64,000 nucleotides of DNA. Origin: JBDHWG01 sp046328505. GTDB taxonomy: Bacteria > Chloroflexota > Anaerolineae > Epilineales > JAHCIE01. How positions within the stretch are numbered: the stretch's first letter is position 1; each line of letters begins with the position of its first letter. The stretch is taken from positions 62,001-126,000 of the forward strand of contig JAXLWL010000009.1 of NCBI GenBank assembly GCA_046328505.1. Reading direction: 5' to 3'. The position numbers were made by a program, and so were the translations under genes. This document shows, one piece after another, positions 26,019 through 34,702 of the stretch. Under the pieces are notes generated by a model that was not told where the DNA came from, did not search any database, and saw nothing but the letters and a program-made list of their open reading frames with translations.

Positions 26019-27832
26019 GCGACTCAACACAAACCAACGTCGCGAAGGATCCCCGCAAGCAGGCCGCCGCCGAGCCATCGGCAGAGATGTGGCCGACCAT
26101 CCGTCGGCTGCTGGCCTACATGCTCCGCAGCCGCATTCGCTTCATCCTGGCCATCGTCCTCATCACCATCGGCGTGTTGATCAGCGCCGCCCTGCCGTAC
26201 CTCATGGGCCAGGCCATCAACATCATCGGCGGGGCAGGCACGATGGCGGATCTGGCGCGCGTCGCCGGCCTGATGATCGTCCTCGCGGTGGGACTGTGGC
26301 TGACCAACTGGATCGGCAACCGCAACATCCAGGCCCTCGCCCAGGACGCGCTCTACCGGCTGCGCACCGAGCTGTTCGACCACATCCAGACTCTCTCCAT
26401 CAACTTCTACGACCGGCGGCCCATCGGCGAGCTGATGAGCAGCCTGACCAACGACATCGACACCATCGACAACTTCTTCTCGCGCGGGCTGGGCCAGGCC
26501 ATCACGGCGGTGCTGACCATCACGGTCACGATCATTGTGATGTTCTACCTCAACCTCGCCCTGACCGTCGTCACGCTGCTGGCGATCCCCATCATGCTGG
26601 GCGTCGCCCTCAGCCTCGGGCGCATCGCCGGCCCGGCGTACGCCAAGCTCCAGGAGCAACTCGGTGAGACCAACGGCTATATGGAGGAGGCGCTGGCCGG
26701 CAACAAGACCATCATCGCCTACGGGCAGCAGCGCAACTCCGGCGACGCCCTGGAAGACCTGAGCATCGAGGCGCGCAATGTTGGCTCGAAGGCCCAGTTC
26801 GCCGCGCTGACCACCGGCCCCATCGTCAACGTCGTCCAGAACACCCAGTCGGCGCTGGTGGCCCTCGTCGGCTCCATCATGGCAATCCAGGGGTACATCG
26901 AGTTCGGCCTCGTCGTGACGTTCATGACGTACTCCGCCCAGCTCCAATCGCCCATCCAGCAGCTCGGCCAGATCTACAACACCCTGCTCCAGGCCGCGGC
27001 CGGCGCGGCGCGCGTCTTCGCCATCATGGACGAGCTGCCGACGGTGCAGGTCAAGCCCGACGCGAAGCCCCTCGAATTCAAGGGCGGCCACGTCGTCTTC
27101 AACCACGTAGACTTTAGCTACGTCAAGGGGCGCAAGATTCTGCGCGACAACACCTTCGAGGCGCTGCCAGGGCAGAAGATCGGGCTGTGCGGTCCGACCG
27201 GCGCGGGCAAGAGCACCATTATCAACATCCTGACCCGCTACTATGACATCGACTCCGGCACGATCATGATCGACGGCCAGAATATCGCCGATGTGACCCA
27301 GGAGAGTCTGCGCCGGCTCATCTCCACCGTGCCCCAGGAGCCGTTCCTGTTCAGCGACAGCGTCATGAACAACCTCAAGTACGCTCGCCCCGGCGCGACG
27401 GACGAGGAGTGCATCGCGGCGGCGAAGGACGCCAACGCCCACGACTTCATCATGCAGCTCCCGCAGGGCTACGACACCGTGTTGACCGAGCGCGGCGCAA
27501 GCCTGTCGCAGGGCCAGCGCCAGATGCTCACCATCGCCCGGGCGATGGTCGCCAACCCGAGGATGCTCATCCTGGACGAGGCGACGAGCAACGTGGACAC
27601 GCGCACCGAGCAGCTCATCCAGGAAGGCCTGGCGAAGCTGATGCAGGGGCGAACGAGCTTCGTGATTGCCCACCGCCTCAGCACCATCCGCGACTCGGCG
27701 CGGCTGCTCGTCATCAACCAGGGGGAAATTGTCGAGCAGGGCACGCACGACGAACTGATGGCGAAGCAGGGCTTCTATTATAAACTGTTCATGACCCAGT
27801 TCCGCGGCACACTGGAAAAGGAAGCGGCCTAG
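26015..27832 (+). CDS. ABC exporter subunit (permease-ATPase), catalytic half
   Basis: This 605-residue partner has six membrane helices and an ATPase domain with Walker A GPTGAGKST (393-401), Walker B LILDEATS with Glu522, and H-loop His553. Its signature reads LSQGQ (497-501) instead of LSGGQ. In a heterodimer that signature faces the partner's altered Walker B and H-loop, so all the degenerate elements fall in one of the two ATP sites. Substrates of such exporters include drugs, lipids and peptides; nothing here decides. The next gene starts 2 bp after the stop. Confidence 0.93.
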   Translation: MSDSTQTNVAKDPRKQAAAEPSAEMWPTIRRLLAYMLRSRIRFILAIVLITIGVLISAALPYLMGQAINIIGGAGTMADLARVAGLMIVLAVGLWLTNWIGNRNIQALAQDALYRLRTELFDHIQTLSINFYDRRPIGELMSSLTNDIDTIDNFFSRGLGQAITAVLTITVTIIVMFYLNLALTVVTLLAIPIMLGVALSLGRIAGPAYAKLQEQLGETNGYMEEALAGNKTIIAYGQQRNSGDALEDLSIEARNVGSKAQFAALTTGPIVNVVQNTQSALVALVGSIMAIQGYIEFGLVVTFMTYSAQLQSPIQQLGQIYNTLLQAAAGAARVFAIMDELPTVQVKPDAKPLEFKGGHVVFNHVDFSYVKGRKILRDNTFEALPGQKIGLCGPTGAGKSTIINILTRYYDIDSGTIMIDGQNIADVTQESLRRLISTVPQEPFLFSDSVMNNLKYARPGATDEECIAAAKDANAHDFIMQLPQGYDTVLTERGASLSQGQRQMLTIARAMVANPRMLILDEATSNVDTRTEQLIQEGLAKLMQGRTSFVIAHRLSTIRDSARLLVINQGEIVEQGTHDELMAKQGFYYKLFMTQFRGTLEKEAA

Positions 27833-27834
27833 CC

Positions 27835-28326
27835 ATGACCACCAAAACCGACTACACCGCCGAGGAATGGCAATTGCTGGTGACTCTACCGGCGTGGGCC
27901 GGCTTCGCCGTGATGATCTCGGAGCCGAAGCGACGCCGCGACAAGAACGAAATCGCAGCGCTCTCAGAGGCGGCGCGCAAGATCGGGCCGCAGTACGCCG
28001 ACAACACGCTCGTGCAGGCCGCCTTGCCGGAGATCAACGACGCCAACAACTCGTCGGTAATCGAAGAAAACCGCAAGATCAAGGACATCGACACGGTGAC
28101 GCAGCTCGCCGTCGACCGCTGCGCCCAAACCGACGCCCTGCTAAAGGGCAAGTCCACCGGCGCCGAGGCGGCCGGGTACAAGCAATTCGTGCTCCAGACT
28201 GCCCACGATGTCGCCGAAGCGACCGCCGACTCGGAATTCTTCGGCATCGGCGGCGAGACAGTGAGCCGCGCCGAGCGCCACGTCCTGCGCCGGCTGGCCG
28301 ACGCGCTGGAGATTCCCTGGGAATAG
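27835..28326 (+). CDS. Conserved hypothetical helical protein in the exporter operon
   Basis: This 163-residue soluble protein is mostly helical, with no signal peptide or membrane helix. It starts TAEEWQLLVTLPAWAGFAVM, has a charged middle and ends ETVSRAERHVLRRLADALEI. I do not recognise the family. Its place between the exporter (2 bp) and the PPK2 kinase (18 bp) shows it belongs to the same transcript, but gives no function. Confidence 0.75.
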   Translation: MTTKTDYTAEEWQLLVTLPAWAGFAVMISEPKRRRDKNEIAALSEAARKIGPQYADNTLVQAALPEINDANNSSVIEENRKIKDIDTVTQLAVDRCAQTDALLKGKSTGAEAAGYKQFVLQTAHDVAEATADSEFFGIGGETVSRAERHVLRRLADALEIPWE

Positions 28327-28344
28327 CAAAGGAGCTCCCAGACC

Positions 28345-29235
28345 ATGGACCTCAAGAAACGCATACAGCCGCTCATCGTGCCGCCGGGCAAGGAGATCTC
28401 CTTGCGCAAGGACTACGCCCCGGACTTCCTGCCCGACGATATCAAGGCCAATAAGGAGAACGCGGACGCGCTGCTGGCCGAGGGCATCCAGACCCTCGCC
28501 GAGTTGCAGGACAAGCTCTACGCGCAGAACATCTACGCCTTGCTGGTGATCCTCCAGGCGATGGACGCGGCGGGCAAGGACGGCGCGATCAAGCACGTTA
28601 TGAGCGGTCTCAACCCGCAGGGCGTCCAGGTGACCAGCTTCAAACAGCCAAGCTCCGAGGAGCTGGACCACGACTTCCTGTGGCGGAGCATGAAGGCGCT
28701 GCCCGAGCGCGGACGCATCGGCATCTTCAACCGTTCATATTATGAAGAGGTGCTGGTGGTACGCGTTCACCCGGAGATTCTGGCGCACGAGCAACTCCCG
28801 CCGGAAACGATGAAGAATCATATCTGGAAGCGCCGCTACGAGGACATCAACAACTTCGAGAAGTACCTTGTCGGCAACGGCATCGAGATCGTGAAGATTT
28901 TCCTGAACGTGTCCAAGGAGGAGCAGAAGAAGCGCTTCCTGGAGCGCATCGACCGGCCGGAGAAGAACTGGAAGTTCTCGGCCGCCGATGTCAAGGAGCG
29001 CGCCTGCTGGGAAGACTACATGGATGCCTACGAGAAGATGTTCAACAACACGAGCACCGAGTGGGCGCCGTGGCACATCGTCCCGGCCGACCGCAAGTGG
29101 TTCGCCCGCCTGGCCGTCGCCGCCATCATCGGCGCGAAGCTCCAGGAGATCAACCCGCAGTACCCGACCATCTCGGAGGAGCAGCGCCAGCAGCTCCTCC
29201 AGGCCAAGGAGATGCTAGAGAACGAGAAGGAGTAG
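28345..29235 (+). CDS. ppk2: Polyphosphate kinase 2 family protein
   Basis: PPK2 enzymes move phosphate between polyphosphate and nucleoside mono- or diphosphates. The 296 residues contain Walker A in LQAMDAAGKDGAIKHVM, the Walker B-like GIFNRSYYEEVLVVRVHPE, a lid with KKRFLERIDRPEKNWKFS, and the C-terminal WHIVPADRKWFARL. The Asn in FNRS fits the polyphosphate:nucleotide phosphotransferase subgroup. The preferred nucleotide cannot be told. A GGAGCTCC site precedes the ATG. It is the last gene of the exporter operon, an unexpected pairing. Confidence 0.92.
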   Translation: MDLKKRIQPLIVPPGKEISLRKDYAPDFLPDDIKANKENADALLAEGIQTLAELQDKLYAQNIYALLVILQAMDAAGKDGAIKHVMSGLNPQGVQVTSFKQPSSEELDHDFLWRSMKALPERGRIGIFNRSYYEEVLVVRVHPEILAHEQLPPETMKNHIWKRRYEDINNFEKYLVGNGIEIVKIFLNVSKEEQKKRFLERIDRPEKNWKFSAADVKERACWEDYMDAYEKMFNNTSTEWAPWHIVPADRKWFARLAVAAIIGAKLQEINPQYPTISEEQRQQLLQAKEMLENEKE

Positions 29236-29280
29236 CCCCGCCGCGAAAGGGTGAGTATACTTCTCGCCAGGATAGATTGG

Positions 29281-29336
29281 AAACGCAGAGGCGCAGAGAA
29301 AGCTCTAACCTTTCTTCCCTCTGCGTCTTTGCGTTG
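29281..29336. repeat. Palindromic repeat, family C (AACGCAGAGGCGCAGAG)
   Basis: The left arm AAACGCAGAGGCGCAGAGA and right arm CTCTGCGTCTTTGCGTT form an inverted repeat. A related copy lies inside the YfhO gene at 40762-40838. Confidence 0.75.
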
Positions 29337-29362
29337 TTTGCTTCTCCTATGCTAACTCGGCG

Positions 29363-29470
29363 GTCGCCGCGAGGAGGGCGACAGCCCGACGAAGCAGCCT
29401 GCCGATAGGTGAAGCGAAGCTGATAGCGGCTCAGAGCGCCTCTCGTGGCGGCGCGAGATTGCTTCGCTGA
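29363..29470. repeat. Interspersed repeat, family E, near-identical to 11428-11550
   Basis: The reverse complement matches the element at 11428-11550 over about 95 bp with about four changes. It lies in a 562-bp gene-free stretch made almost wholly of repeats. Confidence 0.8.
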
Positions 29471-29488
29471 GATGAAAATAGCGCACGC

Positions 29489-29554
29489 TGTCGCCCTGAG
29501 CGCAGCGAAGGGCCCCCAACGGCGCCGGGATGCTTCGCTCCGCTCAGCATGACA
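29489..29554. repeat. Interspersed repeat, family F
   Basis: It begins TGTCGCCCTGAGCGCAGCG and ends CGCTCCGCTCAGCATGACA, with inverted ends. Copies lie at 11560-11629 and 49994-50058. Downstream (29567-29610) a family E end CTTCGCTCGCAATGACA is visible; the rest up to 29797 holds no feature I can name. Confidence 0.7.
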
Positions 29555-29797
29555 TTTTCATGGTTACGGGTGACCCGAGGGTCATGTAGACTTCGCTCGC
29601 AATGACAGCTTTACGGTGTTCTCGTGTTGGCGCGTGCTGCCACATGGCATGGTGATCTCAGGGTGACACCCGACGTTTCCTGGGGCGGCGTATGCCGCAC
29701 AGGACATGGGGTCTCGTGATGATGCCTTAGCGGAGTCCTGTGTCAGCGCGCGAGCAAGGGCGCGCGGTTCTCGCCATGATAACCTTTTCGGAGCGAT

Positions 29798-31822
29798 ATG
29801 AATGGCCGTGAGTTGGGGGGTGAAAAGCAACAGGGGATAGCGCGGTGGATCCTGTGGCTCGTCGGCGCCGCCGTCGTCGTCGGGGCGGCGTTTCGCCTGT
29901 GGGGCCTGAACCACTTCCCCCCCGGCCTCTCGGTGGACGAAGCCTACAATCTCATCGACGCCCAGCGCATCCTGGACGGCGCACGCCCCCTGTTCCTGCC
30001 GGACAACGCCGGCCGCGAGGCGCTGTATAGCTACTGGCAGGCCATCCTCGTCGCCTTCCTCGGCCCGGACGCCCTCGCCCTGCGCCTGGCGTCCGCCCTG
30101 ATCGGCATCGCCACCATCCCACTCACCTACTGGGCCGCGAAGGCCCTGCCGTGGCCGCGCGCCCGGCTCATCGCCGCCGTCGCCGCCGCGCTCCTGGCCG
30201 CGCTCTTCTGGCACGTCCTCTTCAGCCGCTTCGGCATCCGCGCCATCAGCCTGCCTCTGCTCGAAGCACTGCTCCTGGGCTGGCTGTGGCGCGGCATCGT
30301 TCGCGCCTACTGGCCGTACTTCGCCCTGGCCGGCGTCGCCCTCGGCCTCGCCGTCTACACCGGCACGGCCGCGCGTCTCCTGCCCATCGTCCCCCTCGTC
30401 AGCCTGCCCCTGTTCGCGTGGCTCGACCGCGACCGCCGCGGCCTCTACCTGCGCGGCCTGGCGTGGACTCTCGGCGTCGCCGCGCTCGTGGTCACGCCCC
30501 TGGCCGTCTACTTCTACGCCCACCCGGCCCAGTTCGGCTCGCACTTGAGCGAGGTCGCCGTCGGCCCGGCCGACATCGCGGCCAACATCGCGCGTGTCGC
30601 CGGGATGTTCAACCTTCGCGGCGACGCAGCGTGGTGGCGCAACCTGGCCGGCCGCCCCGCCTTCGACCCGCTGATCGGCCTGGCGTTCGTGGCCGGCGTC
30701 GCGCTGCTGGTGTGGGAGACGCTCTTCCCCCGCAACTTCCCTCACCCCCCTGCCCCCTCTCCCAAAATGGGAGAGGGGGAGCAAGAAGGCGACGCAGGTC
30801 TTCCTCCCCTCTCCGCTAGTGGGAGAGGGGCAGGGGGTGAGGGTCTTTCCCCGCGCCTCGTTTCCCTGTTCCTGCTGATCTGGCTCGGCGTGATGCTCGT
30901 CCCGACCATCGCCGCCGACGGCGCGCCGAACTTCTCCCGCGCCATCGGTATCCTGCCCATCGCGACCATCATCCCGGCCGCGGCGCTTGTCGAGGGATGG
31001 GCGTGGCTGGCGCCGCGGCGGCCAATCCTGGCGAACGTCGCGCTTATTGGCGTCCTCGTGCTGAGCTTCGCGTGGACGGCGTGGGACTACTTCGGGGTGT
31101 TCGCGTCCCGTCCCGAGCCGTACTACGCCTACGACGCCGACAAGGCGGACGCGGCGGCAGCCATCAACGCGGCGCGCGGGGTTGTGTACGTCGCGGCGAA
31201 CCTGGCCGACCACGCCACGGTGCGCGCCCTGACCGAGCACCGCGACGTGCGCGCCTACGACTTCAGCAAAGGGTTTGTGATTGCCGACGGCCCGGCGACC
31301 TACATCGCCTGGGCGAAGGACAACGCGCCCGGCGACCTGACCCGCTGGGCAGCTCCCCAAACCGTCACGGACGGGCAGGGTAATCCGCTGCTGGTGGAGA
31401 CGCCGCTGGAGACGCCGCCGGACCCAGGGCAGGTACGCTCGGCGCTAGGGATGACGCCGGGCCAGGTGCGCTTCGGCGACGCGATTGGCTTAGCCGGCTA
31501 CCACGTCGAGCCGGAGCGGCTGACGTTCATGTGGCGCGCGTTGCAGGCGATGCCCGACGACCTGACGCTGTTCGTCCACGTCCTCGGCCCGGATGGGCAG
31601 ACGGTGGCGCAGGCGGACGGCGAGCCGCTCGGCGCGACATACCCGACGTCGCGCTGGCACGTTGGCGAGCGCATCGTGGAGAGCCGACCGCTGCCGCCGC
31701 TGCCGCCGGGCCAGTATCGCGTGCAGGTCGGATGGTACAACCGCGCCACCGGCGAGCGCCTACCCGTGCCCGGCAGCGCCGAAAACGCCGTCGACCTGGG
31801 AACGCTGTCGGTGGGACAGTAG
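29798..31822 (+). CDS. Glycosyltransferase family 39 (PMT/ArnT-type) with C-terminal extracytoplasmic domain
   Basis: This is a multi-membrane sugar transferase that would use polyprenyl-phosphate-linked sugars on the outer face of the membrane. The 674 residues start with a helix and the acidic pair Asp47-Glu48 (LSVDEAYN), the family's catalytic loop. About ten helices follow to residue 435. Residues 314-349 are encoded by a family B repeat (PHPPAPSPKMGEGE...). The last 160 residues form a beta-rich domain with WRALQAMPDDLTLFVHVLG, YPTSRWHVGE and LPPGQYRVQVGWYNRATGER, shared with the proteins at 35444 and 43590. The acceptor is unknown. Confidence 0.88.
   Translation: MNGRELGGEKQQGIARWILWLVGAAVVVGAAFRLWGLNHFPPGLSVDEAYNLIDAQRILDGARPLFLPDNAGREALYSYWQAILVAFLGPDALALRLASALIGIATIPLTYWAAKALPWPRARLIAAVAAALLAALFWHVLFSRFGIRAISLPLLEALLLGWLWRGIVRAYWPYFALAGVALGLAVYTGTAARLLPIVPLVSLPLFAWLDRDRRGLYLRGLAWTLGVAALVVTPLAVYFYAHPAQFGSHLSEVAVGPADIAANIARVAGMFNLRGDAAWWRNLAGRPAFDPLIGLAFVAGVALLVWETLFPRNFPHPPAPSPKMGEGEQEGDAGLPPLSASGRGAGGEGLSPRLVSLFLLIWLGVMLVPTIAADGAPNFSRAIGILPIATIIPAAALVEGWAWLAPRRPILANVALIGVLVLSFAWTAWDYFGVFASRPEPYYAYDADKADAAAAINAARGVVYVAANLADHATVRALTEHRDVRAYDFSKGFVIADGPATYIAWAKDNAPGDLTRWAAPQTVTDGQGNPLLVETPLETPPDPGQVRSALGMTPGQVRFGDAIGLAGYHVEPERLTFMWRALQAMPDDLTLFVHVLGPDGQTVAQADGEPLGATYPTSRWHVGERIVESRPLPPLPPGQYRVQVGWYNRATGERLPVPGSAENAVDLGTLSVGQ
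30739..30845. repeat. Interspersed repeat, family B, inside a glycosyltransferase gene
   Basis: It begins CCCTCACCCCCCTGCCCCCT and ends GGGGCAGGGGGTGAGGG, an inverted repeat of about 107 bp in frame with the host gene, in a loop between membrane helices. Confidence 0.85.
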
Positions 31823-31855
31823 AGACACACTGCCATCAGAACACAGGGTACGCGG

Positions 31856-31978
31856 TCGTTGCGAGGAGCGCGCCAGCGCGACGAAGCAACCTCCCGATGG
31901 GGGATGGTAACGCCGCAACGGCATAGACCGTCAATCGCAAGGGCGAGAGATTGCTTCGCTGACGCTCGCAATGACAGC
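31856..31978. repeat. Interspersed repeat, family E
   Basis: It begins TCGTTGCGAGGAGCGCG and ends CTGACGCTCGCAATGACAG. It fills most of the gap between two convergent glycosyltransferase genes. Confidence 0.72.
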
Positions 31979-32088
31979 CCGCCGGAGTTGCTGTTGCAGA
32001 GGATGTTGCCAACAGGATAACAGCCCTCTTTCCCTCTCCCCCTTTTCCGTGTGTTCCGTGGTAGCTCTCTTGGTCTCAATCGTAGGGG

Positions 32089-33627
32089 CTACTTGCCAGG
32101 CGGGGCGGTGTAGGCGCGGAGGTGCGGGCCGACGAGGTCGAGGGGCGTGAGATGGGCGTCGGAGGCGAGGGCGGCGGCCGTGTCGTCGTCCAGCACGAGG
32201 AACATCGGCGCCTCGCTGTTCACGAGGTAGTAGCGGATGGTGTCCGGGCGGGCGAACTCGTGGGGAACCAGCATCGTTGTCATCAACGTATCAATGGCGC
32301 GGGCCGGGTCACCGCCGCCGCCCAGCTTCGTCCCCCCCATGTCCTTGTCCACGACAATCAGTGCGCCCTGCGCCGCCTCGTTCCGCGCGGCCTCCGCGAT
32401 GGCGAAGAACGGCGCGTTGGTTAGCCCGCGCGCCTGGCTGTCGCCATAGAACACGGCCAGCGCGCCCAGCGGGGCGAGAATCATCGCCGCGGCGACGAGC
32501 GCCACCACGACCCTGCCGCCAGCCCGCCAGCGATTCCAGGCGTGGCCGAGGGCCAGCCCCATGGCGATGTAGGCCAGGGGAAGAATGGGCGCGATGTAGC
32601 GCGTGTCGTACAGGGATTCGAACGAGTGGCTGATGGCGGCGATGACGACGGCCATGGACAGGGCCGCCGCGGGGAGAATGGCCGTCACGCGGCGGAAGGC
32701 CGCCCACGCCAGCGCGGCTACGGCGAGCACGATGTACACCGGGACCAGCGGCGTGAGTAGGAACGGCGCGCTGCGGTCGTCGACCGGTACGTAGGAACCG
32801 GCCATCATGCGGCCGAGCTGCGTCCATAGTTGCGCGAAGCGCGAAGCGTAATCCCCCACCCCGTCCGCGAGACCGTAGGCGTTCTTCGGGTTGCTGCCTT
32901 CCTCGACCGAGACACCCCGACGGATGACGTTCACCCAGATCATGTTGCTGTAGGCCAGGAGAAACGCGCCCAGCGTGATCCAGATCCAGCGCGTGCGCAG
33001 CCATGCCCGCGCCTGGGGCTGGAGCAGCGCCCAGACGATGACACCGGGCAGCAGGGCGATGGTCGAGGGGTGCGTCTGGAGCGCCAGCCCCCACACCGCG
33101 CCCGCGCCGACGAGCAGCCACGCCCGCCCGTCGAGGATGGCGGCCACGGTCAAGTAGATGGCGGCGGTCGTGAACAGGGGGGTCAGGCCGTTGGACCAGC
33201 CGATGCGGCTGTTGACGGTGACCAGGGAGAACGATGTCACGGCCAGCAGCCCGGCGCTTAGAGCGCCGACGGCGATACCGGGCGTCTCTTCCTTCTCGAT
33301 GCGCCGCGCCATACTCCACGCGACCCACGCCACCAGCGCGGCCAGGAGCGCGCCGGCGACGGCCATCATACCGCGCGGAATCCAGGGGTTGACGCCGAAC
33401 ACCTTGAACAGCAGCGCCATGCTGTACGGGTAGACGATGCCGTTGTAGGCGTCGTTGTGGGTCAGCGGGAAGGTCTCGCCGCGCACGATGGGCAGCACCC
33501 AATTGATATCGCCGGTTTCGTCGGTCGTGCGGGGAATCAGGTACAGGTTCGGCCAGCGCACCGCGAAGGCGAGCAGGCCGACGAGCAGCACGATGAGCAG
33601 GCGCTGAAAGGAGGAGGACAGGCGCAT
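32089..33627 (-). CDS. Membrane glycosyltransferase, GT39-like
   Basis: This 512-residue protein has an N-terminal helix, the acidic pair Asp36-Glu37 (PRTTDETGD) of GT39-like enzymes, about eleven membrane helices and a short C-terminal extracytoplasmic part. It lacks the large C-terminal beta domain of its neighbours. It is the only minus-strand gene in the block and diverges from the epimerase operon, 79 bp apart. Sugar and acceptor are unknown. Confidence 0.8.
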   Translation of the reverse strand: MRLSSSFQRLLIVLLVGLLAFAVRWPNLYLIPRTTDETGDINWVLPIVRGETFPLTHNDAYNGIVYPYSMALLFKVFGVNPWIPRGMMAVAGALLAALVAWVAWSMARRIEKEETPGIAVGALSAGLLAVTSFSLVTVNSRIGWSNGLTPLFTTAAIYLTVAAILDGRAWLLVGAGAVWGLALQTHPSTIALLPGVIVWALLQPQARAWLRTRWIWITLGAFLLAYSNMIWVNVIRRGVSVEEGSNPKNAYGLADGVGDYASRFAQLWTQLGRMMAGSYVPVDDRSAPFLLTPLVPVYIVLAVAALAWAAFRRVTAILPAAALSMAVVIAAISHSFESLYDTRYIAPILPLAYIAMGLALGHAWNRWRAGGRVVVALVAAAMILAPLGALAVFYGDSQARGLTNAPFFAIAEAARNEAAQGALIVVDKDMGGTKLGGGGDPARAIDTLMTTMLVPHEFARPDTIRYYLVNSEAPMFLVLDDDTAAALASDAHLTPLDLVGPHLRAYTAPPGK

Positions 33628-33706
33628 ATCGGGGTTATGATAGGCGGAAACACGGGCGCCGCCAAATTCTTTGCCCTGTCATAGCGTCTATGGTACACTA
33701 TGGGAT

Positions 33707-34699
33707 ATGCCTTACACGGATAGCTTCGTCGGCCGCAACGTCCTCGTCACGGGTGGCCTCGGGTTCATCGGCAGCAACCTGGCACACCGCCTGGTCAACC
33801 TGGGCGCGAACGTGCTGCTGGTCGACTCCCTGATTCCCGACTACGGCGGCAACCTGTTCAACATCGCCGACATCAAGGACAAGGTGCGCGTCAACATCGC
33901 CGATGTCCGCGACGAGCATGGCATGCACTACCTGGTGCAGGATCAGGACTACCTGTTCAACCTGGCGGGCCAGCTCAGCCACATCGACAGCATGCGCGAC
34001 CCGTACACAGACCTGGACATCAACTGCCGCAGCCAGCTCTCCATTCTCGAAGCGTGCCGCAAGGGCAACCCCAATATCAAGATCGTCTTCGCCTCGACGC
34101 GCCAGCTTTACGGCCGCCCGAATTACCTGCCGCTGGACGAAGAGCACCTGGTCAACCCGGTCGACGTCAACGGCATCAACAAGTGGGCCGGCGAGCACTA
34201 CCACATCCTGTACAACAACGTCTACGGCATCCGCGCCACAGCGCTGCGCATGACCAACACCTACGGCCCGCGCATGCTCGTCAAGCACAGCCGACAGACG
34301 GTGCTCGGCTGGTTCATCCGCCTCGCCGTCACGGACCAGGAGATCGAGATCTGGGGTGACGGGATGCAGCTGCGCGACTACAACTATGTAGACGACGCGG
34401 TCGAGGCGCTGCTGCTCGCCGCGCACTACGAGTGCGCCAACGGGCGGGTCTACAATCTCGGCGCACCGACACCGGTCAGCCACCTGGAGCTTGTTGAGAC
34501 CCTGGTGAGCGTCGCGGGGTCGGGCCGCTTCCGCCTCAAGCCTTTCCCGCCAGAGCGCGCCAAGATCGACGTGGGCGACATCTACAGCTCCTACAAGCGC
34601 ATCCACACCGAGCTGGGCTGGGAGCCGAAGGTGGACATGCGCGAGGGTCTGACGCGCACAGTCGAATTCTACAAACAATATGGGTCACACTACTGGTAA
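33707..34699 (+). CDS. NAD-dependent epimerase/dehydratase, extended SDR family
   Basis: These enzymes modify nucleotide sugars. The ATG at 33707 starts a 330-residue protein with the NAD-binding motif TGGLGFIGSN (15-24), Asp40 ending strand 2, and the segment VFASTRQLYGR. The usual YxxxK catalytic pair reads Asn155-Gly-Ile-Asn-Lys159, so the Tyr is replaced by Asn; I recall related SDR proteins with the same NGINK pattern. The substrate loop MTNTYGPRM and the tail are normal. It opens a plus-strand operon that runs to 46589 with the methyltransferase 3 bp on. Confidence 0.9.
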   Translation: MPYTDSFVGRNVLVTGGLGFIGSNLAHRLVNLGANVLLVDSLIPDYGGNLFNIADIKDKVRVNIADVRDEHGMHYLVQDQDYLFNLAGQLSHIDSMRDPYTDLDINCRSQLSILEACRKGNPNIKIVFASTRQLYGRPNYLPLDEEHLVNPVDVNGINKWAGEHYHILYNNVYGIRATALRMTNTYGPRMLVKHSRQTVLGWFIRLAVTDQEIEIWGDGMQLRDYNYVDDAVEALLLAAHYECANGRVYNLGAPTPVSHLELVETLVSVAGSGRFRLKPFPPERAKIDVGDIYSSYKRIHTELGWEPKVDMREGLTRTVEFYKQYGSHYW

Positions 34700-34702
34700 G
34701 CC

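Noticed and set aside
33671..33706. TTG at 33671 as the start of the epimerase
   Set aside because: The extra residues do not fit the family; ATG 33707 begins right before the NAD-binding fold.
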